A stretch of 64,000 bases of DNA from Streptomyces wedmorensis. Lineage in GTDB: Bacteria > Actinomycetota > Actinomycetes > Streptomycetales > Streptomycetaceae. Below the pieces are notes generated by a model that worked only from the letters and a program-made list of their open reading frames with translations, searched no databases and was not told where the DNA came from. How positions within the stretch are numbered: the stretch's first letter is position 1; the number at the start of each line of letters is the position of its first letter. The stretch covers positions 44,905-108,904 of the forward strand of contig NZ_JNWK01000079.1 of the NCBI RefSeq assembly GCF_000716445.1, read 5' to 3'. The position numbers and the translations under genes were made by a program. Positions 40,642 through 49,250 of this stretch are shown here, in pieces.

Positions 40642-42024
40642 ATGGCAGCCAGGCCACTCGTTCCGCGTCAGTTCAACGAACGGCTCCAGGCGCTCATTCA
40701 GGAGGCGGCCTGCTCCAACGCCGGCCTCGCCCGCAGGGTCAACATGGTCGGCGCCGAGCGCGGCCTCGACCTGCGGTACGACAAGACGTCGGTGGCGCGC
40801 TGGCTGCGCGGGCAGCAGCCGCGCGGCCGGGCCCCCGGCATCATCGCGGAGGCGCTGGGCCGCAAGCTGGGCCGCACGGTCACGATCGACGAGGTCGGCA
40901 TGGCCAACGGCCGGAACCTCGCCGCCGGGGTGGGCCTCCAGTTCGCGCCGACGGTGCCCGGGGCGATCGAGCAGGTCTGCGAGCTGTGGCGCAGCGACGT
41001 GGGGCGCCGGGACTTCCTCTCGGGTTCCGCGGTGGCGGCCTCCGCGCTCGTCGAGCCCAGCAGGGACTGGCTGATCACGGTCCCGGACGCGCACGTGGCC
41101 CGGCACGCGGGGGCCCGCGTCGGGGTCGCGGACGTGGCGGCGGTACGGGAGATGACGAGCGCGCTCGTCGACCTCGACCGGCGGTTCGGCAGCGGGCACG
41201 TCCGCCCGGTGGTGGTGCACTACCTCAACAGCGTGGTCTCGGGGATGCTGTCCGGCTCCTACCGGGAGGCGGTGGGCCGGCAGCTCTTCGCGGCCGTCGC
41301 GCGACTGACCGAGCTCGCCGGGTACATGGCGGTGGACACGGGCGAACCCGGCCTGGCCCAGCGGTACTACATCCAGGCGCTGCGCCTCGCGCAGGCGGCC
41401 GGCGACCGGGGCTACGGCGGATACGTGCTGGCCGCCTCGATGAGCCACCTCGCCGCGCAGCTCGGGAACCCCCGGGAGATCGCCCAGTTGGCACGGGCCG
41501 CGCAGGAGGGTGCGCGCGGGAAGGTGCCGCCGCGGGCGGAGGCGATGTTCCTCGCGGCCGAGGCGCGGGGCCACGCGCTGCTCGGGGACGCCGTCGCCTT
41601 CGACGCGGCGGCGGGCCGTGCCGTACGGGCCCTGGAGCAGGCCGATCCGGAGTCGGGCGACGATCCGGTGTGGATCGCCCACTTCGACCACGCGTACCTG
41701 GCGGACGAACTGGCGCACTGCCACCGGGACCTGGGGCAGGCCGACGCGGCGGCGCGGGCGGCGGAGGAGTCGATCGCCGGGCACCCGGAGACGCGGGCGC
41801 GGCGGCGTGCGATCGGCCTCGCGCTCCTCGCGTCGGCGCAGGTCCAGCAGCGCGAGGTCGAGCAGGCCTGCCGGACGGGGACGCGCGCGCTCGAACTGCT
41901 CGGCACGCTGCGGTCGTCGCGTGGCGTGGAGTACCTGGAGGATCTGAGGGAGCGCCTGGAGCCGTACGCGGGGGAGGCGGTGGTGCGGGAGTTCGAGGCG
42001 CGGATGGACCTCGCGGCCGCCTAG
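40642..42024 (+). CDS. HTH-TPR regulatory protein, NsdA-like
   Basis: A 460-residue protein. Residues ~10-90 are a helix-turn-helix-like region (NAGLARRVNMVGAERGLDLRY, SVARWLRGQQPRG), ~115-130 a RRDFLSGSAVAASA segment, and ~170-455 a TPR-like helical array (YIQALRLAQAAGDRGYGGYVL; QADAAARAAEESIAGHP). This architecture is typical of Streptomyces regulators such as NsdA, which negatively affect differentiation and antibiotic production. Assignment to that group is by architecture only. AGGGGG precedes the ATG. Confidence 0.8.
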   Translation: MAARPLVPRQFNERLQALIQEAACSNAGLARRVNMVGAERGLDLRYDKTSVARWLRGQQPRGRAPGIIAEALGRKLGRTVTIDEVGMANGRNLAAGVGLQFAPTVPGAIEQVCELWRSDVGRRDFLSGSAVAASALVEPSRDWLITVPDAHVARHAGARVGVADVAAVREMTSALVDLDRRFGSGHVRPVVVHYLNSVVSGMLSGSYREAVGRQLFAAVARLTELAGYMAVDTGEPGLAQRYYIQALRLAQAAGDRGYGGYVLAASMSHLAAQLGNPREIAQLARAAQEGARGKVPPRAEAMFLAAEARGHALLGDAVAFDAAAGRAVRALEQADPESGDDPVWIAHFDHAYLADELAHCHRDLGQADAAARAAEESIAGHPETRARRRAIGLALLASAQVQQREVEQACRTGTRALELLGTLRSSRGVEYLEDLRERLEPYAGEAVVREFEARMDLAAA

Positions 42025-42033
42025 GGCCTGTCC

Positions 42034-42048
42034 GGCGGGTGTCCCGCC
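42034..42048 (+). terminator. Small hairpin after the regulator
   Basis: GGCGGG-tgt-CCCGCC, 10 bases after the stop codon. It is a short stem and a weak terminator candidate. Confidence 0.4.
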
Positions 42049-42179
42049 GATCGGGCCGGGAGCGGATCTTGTCGTGACGCAGGAAGGTTGTGTAACCGGC
42101 CTCACACGTGTGTGCGGAGGCCCGGGCGCACCCGGTAGCGTGAGCCGACGATTCCATAGGTTTATCAGTAGGAGTCCCG

Positions 42180-43652
42180 GTGACGCAGAACGGACAGGGT
42201 CCGGAGCCGCAGTACCCGGCGGTGCCCCCCGCGCACGACGGTGCCCGTGGGGGAGCGCAGCCGTGGGACGGCGCCTGGGGTCCCGCCGGCGGTCAGCCGG
42301 GCGGGCAGCCGCTGCCGCCCGCGCAGCCGCTGCCCCCGGAGGCGGCGCCGGGCGCCGCCGACATGCAGTCGACGCAGTACCTGCCGCCGATCCCGCCCCA
42401 GCAGGCGCCCCAGGCCCCGCAGGCCTTCCCGCAGCAGGCGCCGCCGCAGCCCGGGTACGGCTACCCGCAGCCGGGTGTCCCGGCCGCCGCCGACATGCAG
42501 GCGACCCAGCACATCGCGCCGGTCCCGGGCGCGATGCCGCCGGTGCAGGCGCCGCAGCCCGGGTACGGGTACCCGCCGCCGGCCGCCGCGGCCGCCGGGG
42601 ACATGCAGGCCACGCAGTTCATGGCCCCGGTGCCGCCGCAGCAGGGCGGGGGCGCGGCGACCCAGTTCCTCGGCACGGGCCCGCTCCCGCAGCAGGGCCC
42701 CGGGCAGGGCGCGGGACCCGGACAGGGTGCCGGGGTCGCGGGCGCGTCGGACGCGACCCAGTACATCGCCCCCGTACCGGGGCAGGTGCCCGGTGAGCGG
42801 CAGCCTCCCGCGGAGTTCGACAGCCTCTTCCGCACCGAGGCGCCGCAGGCACCCCGGGCGCCGCAGCCGACCCAGGGCTACCAGCAGCCGGCCCCGCCGG
42901 CGTACCGGCAGCAGCACCAGCAGGCCCCGCAGCAGGGCTACCAGCCGCCGCAGCCCCCGCAGCAGCAGTACGGCTACCAGGACGCCTACTACGACGACGA
43001 GCCCGAGCCGCGCCGCAAGTCGCCGGTCGCGCTGATCGCCGCCGTCGTCATCGGCTGCGCGGTCGTCGGCCTCGGCGCCGGGGCCCTGCTGAGCGGCGGG
43101 GACGAGGACAAGGACCCCAAGAAGGGCGGCCAGAACGTCGCGGCGAGCTCCGCCGCGCCCTCCGGCGGAGCGACGTCCTCCGAGAAGCCGGCCGACCCGG
43201 CGGAGCCGCAGGCGCAGGAGCTCAGCAAGCTGCTCGCGACCAGCAGCAGCAGCCGGGAGACGGTGATCAGCTCGGTCGCGTCCATCAACCAGTGCAAGAA
43301 CCTCGACCAGGCCGCGAACGACCTGCGGGGCGCCGCCGAGCAGCGCCGCGGACTGATCACCAAGCTCCAGGCGCTGTCCGTCGACCAGATCCCGGACAAC
43401 GCGGCGCTGACGGCGGCGCTCACCAAGGCCTGGCAGGCGTCGGCCTCCGCCGACGACCACTACGCGGCCTGGGCCGACCAGATGAAGGCCAAGAAGGCCT
43501 GCAAGGACGGCAGGGCCCGCTCGACCAACCACCGGGTCGCGGGGGACGCGAAGAGCGGCGAGGCCACCACCGCCAAGAAGGAGGCGGCCGGGCTGTGGAA
43601 CCCGACCGCCGCGAAGTACGGACTGGAGAAGCGGACCTACTCCCAGCTGTAG
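42180..43652 (+). CDS. Membrane protein with Pro/Gln-rich repeat head
   Basis: A 490-residue protein. Residues 1-275 are a low-complexity cytoplasmic region rich in P, Q, G and A, with several copies of A(A)DMQ(A/S)TQ...PP/AP and PGYGYP motifs. One membrane helix (SPVALIAAVVIGCAVVGLGA, ~282-301) follows an Arg/Lys-rich stop, and the C-terminal ~185 residues are an extracellular helical domain with two Cys. Repeated DMQATQ units could be docking sites. GTG start with TAGGAG. Alone between two terminators. Confidence 0.75.
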   Translation: MTQNGQGPEPQYPAVPPAHDGARGGAQPWDGAWGPAGGQPGGQPLPPAQPLPPEAAPGAADMQSTQYLPPIPPQQAPQAPQAFPQQAPPQPGYGYPQPGVPAAADMQATQHIAPVPGAMPPVQAPQPGYGYPPPAAAAAGDMQATQFMAPVPPQQGGGAATQFLGTGPLPQQGPGQGAGPGQGAGVAGASDATQYIAPVPGQVPGERQPPAEFDSLFRTEAPQAPRAPQPTQGYQQPAPPAYRQQHQQAPQQGYQPPQPPQQQYGYQDAYYDDEPEPRRKSPVALIAAVVIGCAVVGLGAGALLSGGDEDKDPKKGGQNVAASSAAPSGGATSSEKPADPAEPQAQELSKLLATSSSSRETVISSVASINQCKNLDQAANDLRGAAEQRRGLITKLQALSVDQIPDNAALTAALTKAWQASASADDHYAAWADQMKAKKACKDGRARSTNHRVAGDAKSGEATTAKKEAAGLWNPTAAKYGLEKRTYSQL

Positions 43653-43674
43653 GGCGGGCCCTGCCGATCAGGCC

Positions 43675-43702
43675 GGCGCGGCCCGGGGATCCGGGCCGCG
43701 CC
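43675..43702. terminator. Bidirectional terminator, 12-bp stem
   Basis: GGCGCGGCCCGG (43675-43686), loop GGAT, and its exact complement (43691-43702), between two convergent stop codons. Confidence 0.85.
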
Positions 43703-43709
43703 AGGTGGG

Positions 43710-45020
43710 TCAGGGAGCGCTGAGGACGGTCTCGCCGACGTCGACGAAGCCGGGCTTCTGCGCCACGAGCCGGCCCTGGCGGACCACCTGGAACGTCACC
43801 TCGTGGTTGACGATCCGGGGGAAGCCGGGAGCGCCGAGCAGGTCCTCGTACTTCCAGCGCAGGGTGGGGGTGAGGCCGCCGGTGTCGATGCGCGCGCCCC
43901 GGTCGAGGGCGTGACTGATCTTCGAGGCCGTGATCGTGTCCTGGTCGAGGCCCTCGACGACCTCCTTGAGGACCGTGTACGCGATCCAGGTGGTCTGGAC
44001 GCCGGCGTCGGCCGGGTCGACCCGGTTGTCGGCGAACGCGTGCTCCTGGATGACCTTGCGCATCGGCGCCCAGCTCTTGTCGGCCGCCTCCGGGTACCAG
44101 CCGGTGACGTACGCGCCCTCGAAGGGGCTGTGGGCGCCGCCCGTGCGGTCGATCACGGGCTGGCCGACGCTGCCGAGGACCGAGGAGATGCGGACGGCGG
44201 GCTCCTTGCCGTCCTTGCCGTCCTCCTCGCCCTTCGCGTCGCCGTCGGCCGCGCCGGTCGGGAGGCGCCGGAAGGAGTCGAAGAAGGTCTGGGTGCGCTC
44301 GCCGAGCACGGCGGTGACGCAGCCGTCCTCGCGACCCGCCTTGGCGCGGGCCCGGTCGGCCTGCTGGGAGTACTCGGCGGCGTCCTCCAGGGCCGGGATG
44401 TCGATCGCGCTGCGGTGACTGGCCTTGCGGAGGCCGGAGTTGAGGAGTCCGGGGAGCTTGTCGCCGGCGATGGTGTCGGGTCGGACGAGCGAGACCTTGC
44501 GGCACGACTCGGCGAGCTGCATGCCGTGCCCGGCGATGAGGGAGGCCTGCCCGCCGTTGACGGGGTACGAGAGGGGGCTGGTGAACTCGTCCTCCGAGAT
44601 GCCGTAGCCGCCGATGTACGGGATGCCCGCGGCCTCCAGCGGCGCCATGAAGGCCCGGCCGTTCTGGCTGTACGAGCCGACGACCGCGACCGCGTTCTCG
44701 CGGACGGCCCGGCGGGCGCAGTCGGCGGCGCCGGCGGAGGTGTTCTGTTCGTTGCAGGTGATGACGCGCAGTTCGTGGCCGTCGAGGCCGCCCTGGGAGT
44801 TGACCCACCGTGCGTAGGCCTGTGCCATGGCGGGCATTCCGGGCATGTTGGTCGCTCGGGTCTGGTCGGGCGCCCAGGTCATCACGGTGACGGGCTCCCT
44901 GGAGCCCCCCGTGGCCCCAGGGAGCACGCCGCACCCGGTGAGCAGCGACGCTCCGGTCGCCGCGGTCGTGACGTACGCGAGGAGTGAGGTCAGTCGCCTA
45001 CCGGTCATGGGCATGCACAT
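43710..45020 (-). CDS. Orphan ABC-type substrate-binding lipoprotein
   Basis: A 436-residue type-I periplasmic-binding protein of the branched-chain amino-acid/urea group. A lipobox LLTGCGV near residue 27 predicts lipid attachment. Segments WVNSQGGLDGHELRVITC and AVVGSYSQNGRAFMAPLEAAGIPYIGG are typical of the fold. An Asp/Glu/Lys-rich insertion (DGDAKGEEDGKDGKEP) sits near 260. No permease or ATPase is adjacent, so it may sense rather than import. ATG 45020 follows GAGGCGGAA. Confidence 0.87.
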   Translation of the reverse strand: MCMPMTGRRLTSLLAYVTTAATGASLLTGCGVLPGATGGSREPVTVMTWAPDQTRATNMPGMPAMAQAYARWVNSQGGLDGHELRVITCNEQNTSAGAADCARRAVRENAVAVVGSYSQNGRAFMAPLEAAGIPYIGGYGISEDEFTSPLSYPVNGGQASLIAGHGMQLAESCRKVSLVRPDTIAGDKLPGLLNSGLRKASHRSAIDIPALEDAAEYSQQADRARAKAGREDGCVTAVLGERTQTFFDSFRRLPTGAADGDAKGEEDGKDGKEPAVRISSVLGSVGQPVIDRTGGAHSPFEGAYVTGWYPEAADKSWAPMRKVIQEHAFADNRVDPADAGVQTTWIAYTVLKEVVEGLDQDTITASKISHALDRGARIDTGGLTPTLRWKYEDLLGAPGFPRIVNHEVTFQVVRQGRLVAQKPGFVDVGETVLSAP

Positions 45021-45151
45021 TTCCGCCTCACGGGTAACGCGGGAGTGAGCACGGTTCAACGGTGGGTGACGTGAAGGTGAATTACGGGGGCTGGGTCTCG
45101 ATGAGGAGGGGGTGAGTCCGCTTATTTTGCAAGGGAACGTACGATCGAAAC

Positions 45152-45655
45152 GTGTCCAGTCCAGTCTCCGGTTCGGTTAACTCTTCCCGTCGCGGCCGTC
45201 GCTCCTCCACCATGGGCGGCATGCCGCTCAACGACATGCCGTGGTGGCGCTGGCGCATCAACGTGCGCTCGGCGCTGCACATGCTCTCCGATCCCGGGTT
45301 CCACGAGACGACCTGGCTGGCCGGCCTCGACGGGTACGGCGACGTCACCGACGCCGTCTACCGCCTGGTCGAGGACACCTGGCTCGACAACTGGTCCGCC
45401 GAGAAATACGTCGGCGCCGTCTTCCGGGACGCCGGCGAGGCCGCCCTCGTCGACGTCGCCGTCCTCCGCGTCCTGCGGATCATGCACCAGGTCGGACCCG
45501 ACGCCCCCGTCTCCGCCTACCTCGAACACCACGGCTGGCCCGAAGCCGTACGCGCCGCCCGTGAGGCACACGTACGGATGGCGCAGGCCGACGGCGAGGA
45601 CCCCGACGCACCCCCGCGCACCCTCGACGTGATCCGCATCATGACCCGGTCCTGA
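45152..45655 (+). CDS. Conserved hypothetical protein
   Basis: A 167-residue soluble protein. After a Ser/Arg-rich head, the region MPLNDMPWWRWRINVRSALH through LDNWSAEKYVG and VSAYLEHHGWPEAVRAAREAH is compact and Trp-rich, and looks like a well-conserved actinobacterial family with no known function. An ATG at 45212 is a possible shorter start. AAGGGAACG precedes the GTG. It is divergent from the lipoprotein gene. Confidence 0.7.
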   Translation: MSSPVSGSVNSSRRGRRSSTMGGMPLNDMPWWRWRINVRSALHMLSDPGFHETTWLAGLDGYGDVTDAVYRLVEDTWLDNWSAEKYVGAVFRDAGEAALVDVAVLRVLRIMHQVGPDAPVSAYLEHHGWPEAVRAAREAHVRMAQADGEDPDAPPRTLDVIRIMTRS

Positions 45656-45781
45656 ACGGCCGCCGCTCCGCTCGCGCCCGACTCGCGCACCACCCGCGCG
45701 GTGCTCGCGAACCGTCCGCGAACCGTTCCGCCTGCCGGACGGGGGCTCACCCGGCGCTTCCCGGTATGGCAGGCTGCCGGA

Positions 45782-46633
45782 ATGACCGATCAGTACGTCC
45801 TCACCCTCTCGTGCCCCGACAAAAAGGGCATCGTGCACGCCGTGTCGAGCTACCTCTTCATCACCGGGTGCAACATCGAGGACAGCCAGCAGTTCGGAGA
45901 CCGGGACACGGGTCTCTTCTTCATGCGGGTCCACTTCTCCGCCGAGGCGCCGGTGAACGTGGACAAGCTGCGGGCGAGCTTCGCGGCGGTCGGCGACTCC
46001 TACGCCATGGACTGGCAGATCCACCTCGCCGACGAGCCCATGCGGGTCGTCCTCATGGTCTCCAAGTTCGGCCACTGCCTGAACGACCTGCTGTTCCGCT
46101 CCCGGATCGGCGCGCTGCCCGTCGAGATCGTCGCCGTCGTCTCCAACCACACCGACTTCGCCGAACTCGTCGCCTCCTACGGAGTGCCCTTCCGGCACAT
46201 CCCCGTGACCAAGGACACCAAGGCCGCCGCCGAAGCCGAGCTCCTCGAACTCGTCCGCGAACAGGACGTCGAGCTCGTCGTCCTCGCCCGCTACATGCAG
46301 GTCCTCTCCGACGACCTCTGCAAGGAACTCTCCGGCCGGATCATCAACATCCACCACTCCTTCCTCCCCAGCTTCAAGGGCGCCAAGCCGTACCACCAGG
46401 CCCACGCCCGGGGCGTCAAGCTCATCGGCGCCACCGCGCACTACGTCACCGCCGACCTCGACGAAGGCCCGATCATCGAGCAGGAGGTCGAACGCGTGGG
46501 GCACGAGGTCACTCCCGACCAGCTCGTCGCGGTCGGCCGCGACGTCGAATGCCAGGCCCTCGCCCGAGCCGTCAAATGGCACGCCGAACGCCGCATCCTC
46601 CCCAACGGCCGCCGCACCGTCGTCTTCACCTGA
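45782..46633 (+). CDS. purU: Formyltetrahydrofolate deformylase
   Basis: A 283-residue enzyme with an N-terminal ACT domain (~5-80; YVLTLSCPDKKGIVHAVSS) and a C-terminal formyltransferase-fold domain (~87-283). Active-site residues are in INIHHSFLPSFKGAKPY (~189-205) and GATAHYVTADLDEGPII (~216-232). It hydrolyses 10-formyl-THF to formate and THF, balancing one-carbon pools; ACT domains usually sense methionine/glycine. It stands alone and is followed by repeat copy C. Confidence 0.95.
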   Translation: MTDQYVLTLSCPDKKGIVHAVSSYLFITGCNIEDSQQFGDRDTGLFFMRVHFSAEAPVNVDKLRASFAAVGDSYAMDWQIHLADEPMRVVLMVSKFGHCLNDLLFRSRIGALPVEIVAVVSNHTDFAELVASYGVPFRHIPVTKDTKAAAEAELLELVREQDVELVVLARYMQVLSDDLCKELSGRIINIHHSFLPSFKGAKPYHQAHARGVKLIGATAHYVTADLDEGPIIEQEVERVGHEVTPDQLVAVGRDVECQALARAVKWHAERRILPNGRRTVVFT

Positions 46634-47193
46634 CCCCCGAGCGGCCCCCCACCATGCGGCCCCGCACCCACCGCCGTGCGGGCCTGCGCCCACCGCACCC
46701 GTGTGGGCCTGCGCCCCCGCCCCGTGCGGGCCCCCGCCCCGTGCGGGCCCCCGCCCGTCGCCCACCCCCGTGCGGGCCCCCGCCCGTCGCCCACCTCCGT
46801 GCGGGCCTTCGCCCTCCGCCGTGTGGGCCTTCGCCCACCGCCGTGTGGGCGATCGTCCCGCTGGGGCGGGACGGGGGGGGACACGGGACGGCGCCCTCGG
46901 CGGCGCCTCAAGGGGCGCCGTCCGTTGTGCCCACCCGTTCCGCCCCAGCGGAACGATTGCCCACAACGCGGGGCGCAGGCGCGGGGGTGGGCACCGCCCC
47001 AGCGGAACGATTGCCCACAACGAGGCGGGGCCGGGGGTTGCGGGTGGGCACCGCCCCAGCGGAACGATTGCCTACAAGGAGGCGGGGAGCAGCCCACAAC
47101 GCGGGGCGCAGGCGCGGGGGTGGGCTCCGCCCCGGCGGAACGATCGCCCACAGCGGAGGGGCGCGGGCGCAGCCCGCAACGGGCGGGGCTCGG
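46634..47193. repeat. Composite palindromic repeat, copy C (deletion and amplification form)
   Basis: An array of gtgcgggcc-type units (46670-46840) leads to a left module at 46841-46887 (CGTCCCGC/GCGGGACG). This joins directly to the right module (46920-46966, CGTTCCGC/GCGGAACG) with most of the interior seen in copies A and B deleted. The right module is then repeated at about 46996-47018, 47050-47072 and 47126-47152 in degenerating form. No gene is present in these 560 bases. Confidence 0.8.
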
Positions 47194-48492
47194 CTAGAGG
47201 CGGCTGAGGGAGGCGGCGGCGGAGAGGACGTCGCGGATGGCTTCGCGGTCGCCGTCCTGGCCCGCGGCGGCCTCCTCGGGGGAGATGTGGCCGGCGACGA
47301 GTTGACAGAATTCGACGCCGTCCATGGCGACCTGGGCGACGGATTGTTCGGCGGAGCCGACCGCGGCGGGGGAGTCGAGGGGGATGTACCAGTGGCCTCC
47401 GCCCGCGCCCTCGACTTCGAGGTGGAGGGAGCGGCCGGGTGTCCCCGCGGCGACGAGGTGGCGGGCGGGTGAGGCGAGGCCGGCGCGGCGACGGGTCGCG
47501 AGGGCCGCGGGGAGCAGGCGGGCCGCCAGGTCGATCATGCCGTGGAGGTGGGCGCCGCTGGGCGGGGCGTAGGGGTAGGCGACCGCGTTGGCGATGTCGT
47601 CCGCGTGGACCCAGCATTCGAAGGCCCGCTCGAGGAGCGAGTCGCGGAGCGGCAGGGCGAAGTCCTTGTAGGTGACGGTGAGGTCGGCGACTCCGCGTCC
47701 GGCGAAGGAGACCGTGCGGATCAGGGTGTGGCTCTGTTCCCGCCAGGGGTCGCGCAGGGCCCGGTTCGGCGGCCGGTCGAGTCCCGCCCAGAACGCCTCG
47801 GTCCGCTCGGCCGGTGACAGCTCGGGCACGCCCGTGCCGAGCGGGTCCGTCAGGCCCAGTGCGGCGGACACGAGGCCGTCGACGGCCAGGAGGTGGCCGA
47901 TGACTCCGGCGACGGTGGCCTTGCGGCGGACGACGCGGTCTTCCTCGTACCACTTGAGCCGTACGGGCGCGTGCCATTCGGATTCGCCGATGTCACGCAG
48001 GAGCGCGTCGAGCCGGGCGGTCTCGGCGTCGTAGGGCGTGACCCACTCGGGGACGGGGATGCGGGCGGGGCGGCGGCCCAGGCAGTTCTCCAGGACCCGG
48101 GAGCGGAGCAGCGGGTCGAGGTCGAGGTCGCGGTCCTCGTGGAGCAGCGCGACCGCGTCGCGCAGTCGCAGGGCTTCGTCGGCGCAGGGCGCGCACGAGG
48201 TGAGGTGGTCCTCGACGGCCTTCGTCTCCCCGCTGGAGCACGCCGAGAGCGCCCACGCGCCGAGCAGGGACTTGAGCACGCCGTGGGTGAGTACGGGCAC
48301 TTCGGTCTCGGCGGGTTCGGTCTCGGCGGGTTCGGGCGCGGGCCCGGGTTCGCCGGAGGCTTCGAAACCGGGGAGGACCGTGTCCGCGCCCGGTGCCGCC
48401 TCCAGGTCGGCGTGGTCGTCGGCCGCCTGGCGCGGGCCCGGTATCCAGGGCGCGCGGGCGAGGTCGTCGGGGTCGCCGTGGGGTGTGCTCAC
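47194..48492 (-). CDS. Zinc-finger anti-sigma-like protein fused to a DinB/MDMPI domain
   Basis: A 432-residue protein. Residues ~65-110 hold an anti-sigma-type zinc finger (VEDHLTSCAPCADEALRLRD with LLGAWALSACSSGE before it). Residues ~150-430 are a DinB/MDMPI-type domain with GVIGHLLAVDGLV and FECWVHADDIANAV. It overlaps the upstream ECF sigma gene by GTGA, so it is probably that sigma factor's cognate antagonist. Fusion of a zinc-finger head to this enzyme-like fold suggests ligand sensing (inference). Confidence 0.82.
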   Translation of the reverse strand: MSTPHGDPDDLARAPWIPGPRQAADDHADLEAAPGADTVLPGFEASGEPGPAPEPAETEPAETEVPVLTHGVLKSLLGAWALSACSSGETKAVEDHLTSCAPCADEALRLRDAVALLHEDRDLDLDPLLRSRVLENCLGRRPARIPVPEWVTPYDAETARLDALLRDIGESEWHAPVRLKWYEEDRVVRRKATVAGVIGHLLAVDGLVSAALGLTDPLGTGVPELSPAERTEAFWAGLDRPPNRALRDPWREQSHTLIRTVSFAGRGVADLTVTYKDFALPLRDSLLERAFECWVHADDIANAVAYPYAPPSGAHLHGMIDLAARLLPAALATRRRAGLASPARHLVAAGTPGRSLHLEVEGAGGGHWYIPLDSPAAVGSAEQSVAQVAMDGVEFCQLVAGHISPEEAAAGQDGDREAIRDVLSAAASLSRL

Positions 48493-49070
48493 AGGGCGGG
48501 TCCGTAGCCGGGCGGGGAGGAGCCGCCGAGGGGGCGGGTGTTGGCGGTGGAGAGGAGCTGGAGGCCGAGGCGCAGGCGGCGGCGGGCCTCGTCGTCGGTG
48601 ACGCCGAGGTCGGCGGCGGTCTGGCGGTAGTCGCGGCGCTGGAAGTAGGCGAGTTCGAGGGCGGCCCGCAGTGGGGCGGGCATGGAGGTCACGATGTAGT
48701 CGGCGCGGGCTGCGACGGAGGCGCGGCGCACCTTCTGTTCCAGTTCCTCGGCGGATCCCTGGCCCGTCTCCGCGTAGGCCGTGGCCTCGGCCTGCCGGAG
48801 CCGGTGGACGGCCTGCCGCTGGGTCAGCCGGGCGACCCAGGAGCGCATGTTGCCCTGCTTGGGGTCGTAGGCGTCGGGGTTCTCCCAGATGTAGCCGAAG
48901 ACCTCGCGGGTGACCTGGTCGGCGGCCGCGTCGTCGTCGAGGACGCGGTGGGCGAGGCTGTGCACCAGGGCGGCGAACCGGTCGTAGAGCTCGCCGAGGG
49001 CGGCGGCCTCGCCGCGCGCGAGCCGCTGCTGCATCTTGCGGTCCCAGCGCGGTGGTGTGTCCATCGCCAT
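48489..49070 (-). CDS. ECF-type RNA polymerase sigma factor
   Basis: A 193-residue sigma factor with region 2 (LGELYDRFAALVHSLAHRVL; REVFGYIWENPDAYDPKQGN) and region 4 (MPAPLRAALELAYFQRRDYRQTAADLGV, ~135-165). There is no anti-sigma homologue other than the overlapping downstream gene. GGAGGG lies 4 bases before ATG 49070 and 10 before ATG 49064, so the start is ambiguous by two residues. It is divergent from a STAS protein gene. Confidence 0.9.
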   Translation of the reverse strand: MAMDTPPRWDRKMQQRLARGEAAALGELYDRFAALVHSLAHRVLDDDAAADQVTREVFGYIWENPDAYDPKQGNMRSWVARLTQRQAVHRLRQAEATAYAETGQGSAEELEQKVRRASVAARADYIVTSMPAPLRAALELAYFQRRDYRQTAADLGVTDDEARRRLRLGLQLLSTANTRPLGGSSPPGYGPAL

Positions 49071-49250
49071 CCGACCCTCCGCCCCTCCCGGTCTCCGATC
49101 CCGCCCTTTCTCTTTCCAAAGTAGTGCGCCGCACCGACGGCGTACGTCTGTTTGCCGCAAGTGCGCCCTTGACGCGGGTGTGGATGGTAAGGAACGCGTC
49201 ATCCCCGGGAACGCGGGTTTCGGCCCGGTCCGACGGGGCAGGCGGCGTCC

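Noticed and set aside
46634..47193. Insertion sequence at copy C
   Set aside because: No transposase frame, no clear target-site duplication; only palindromic modules and arrays.
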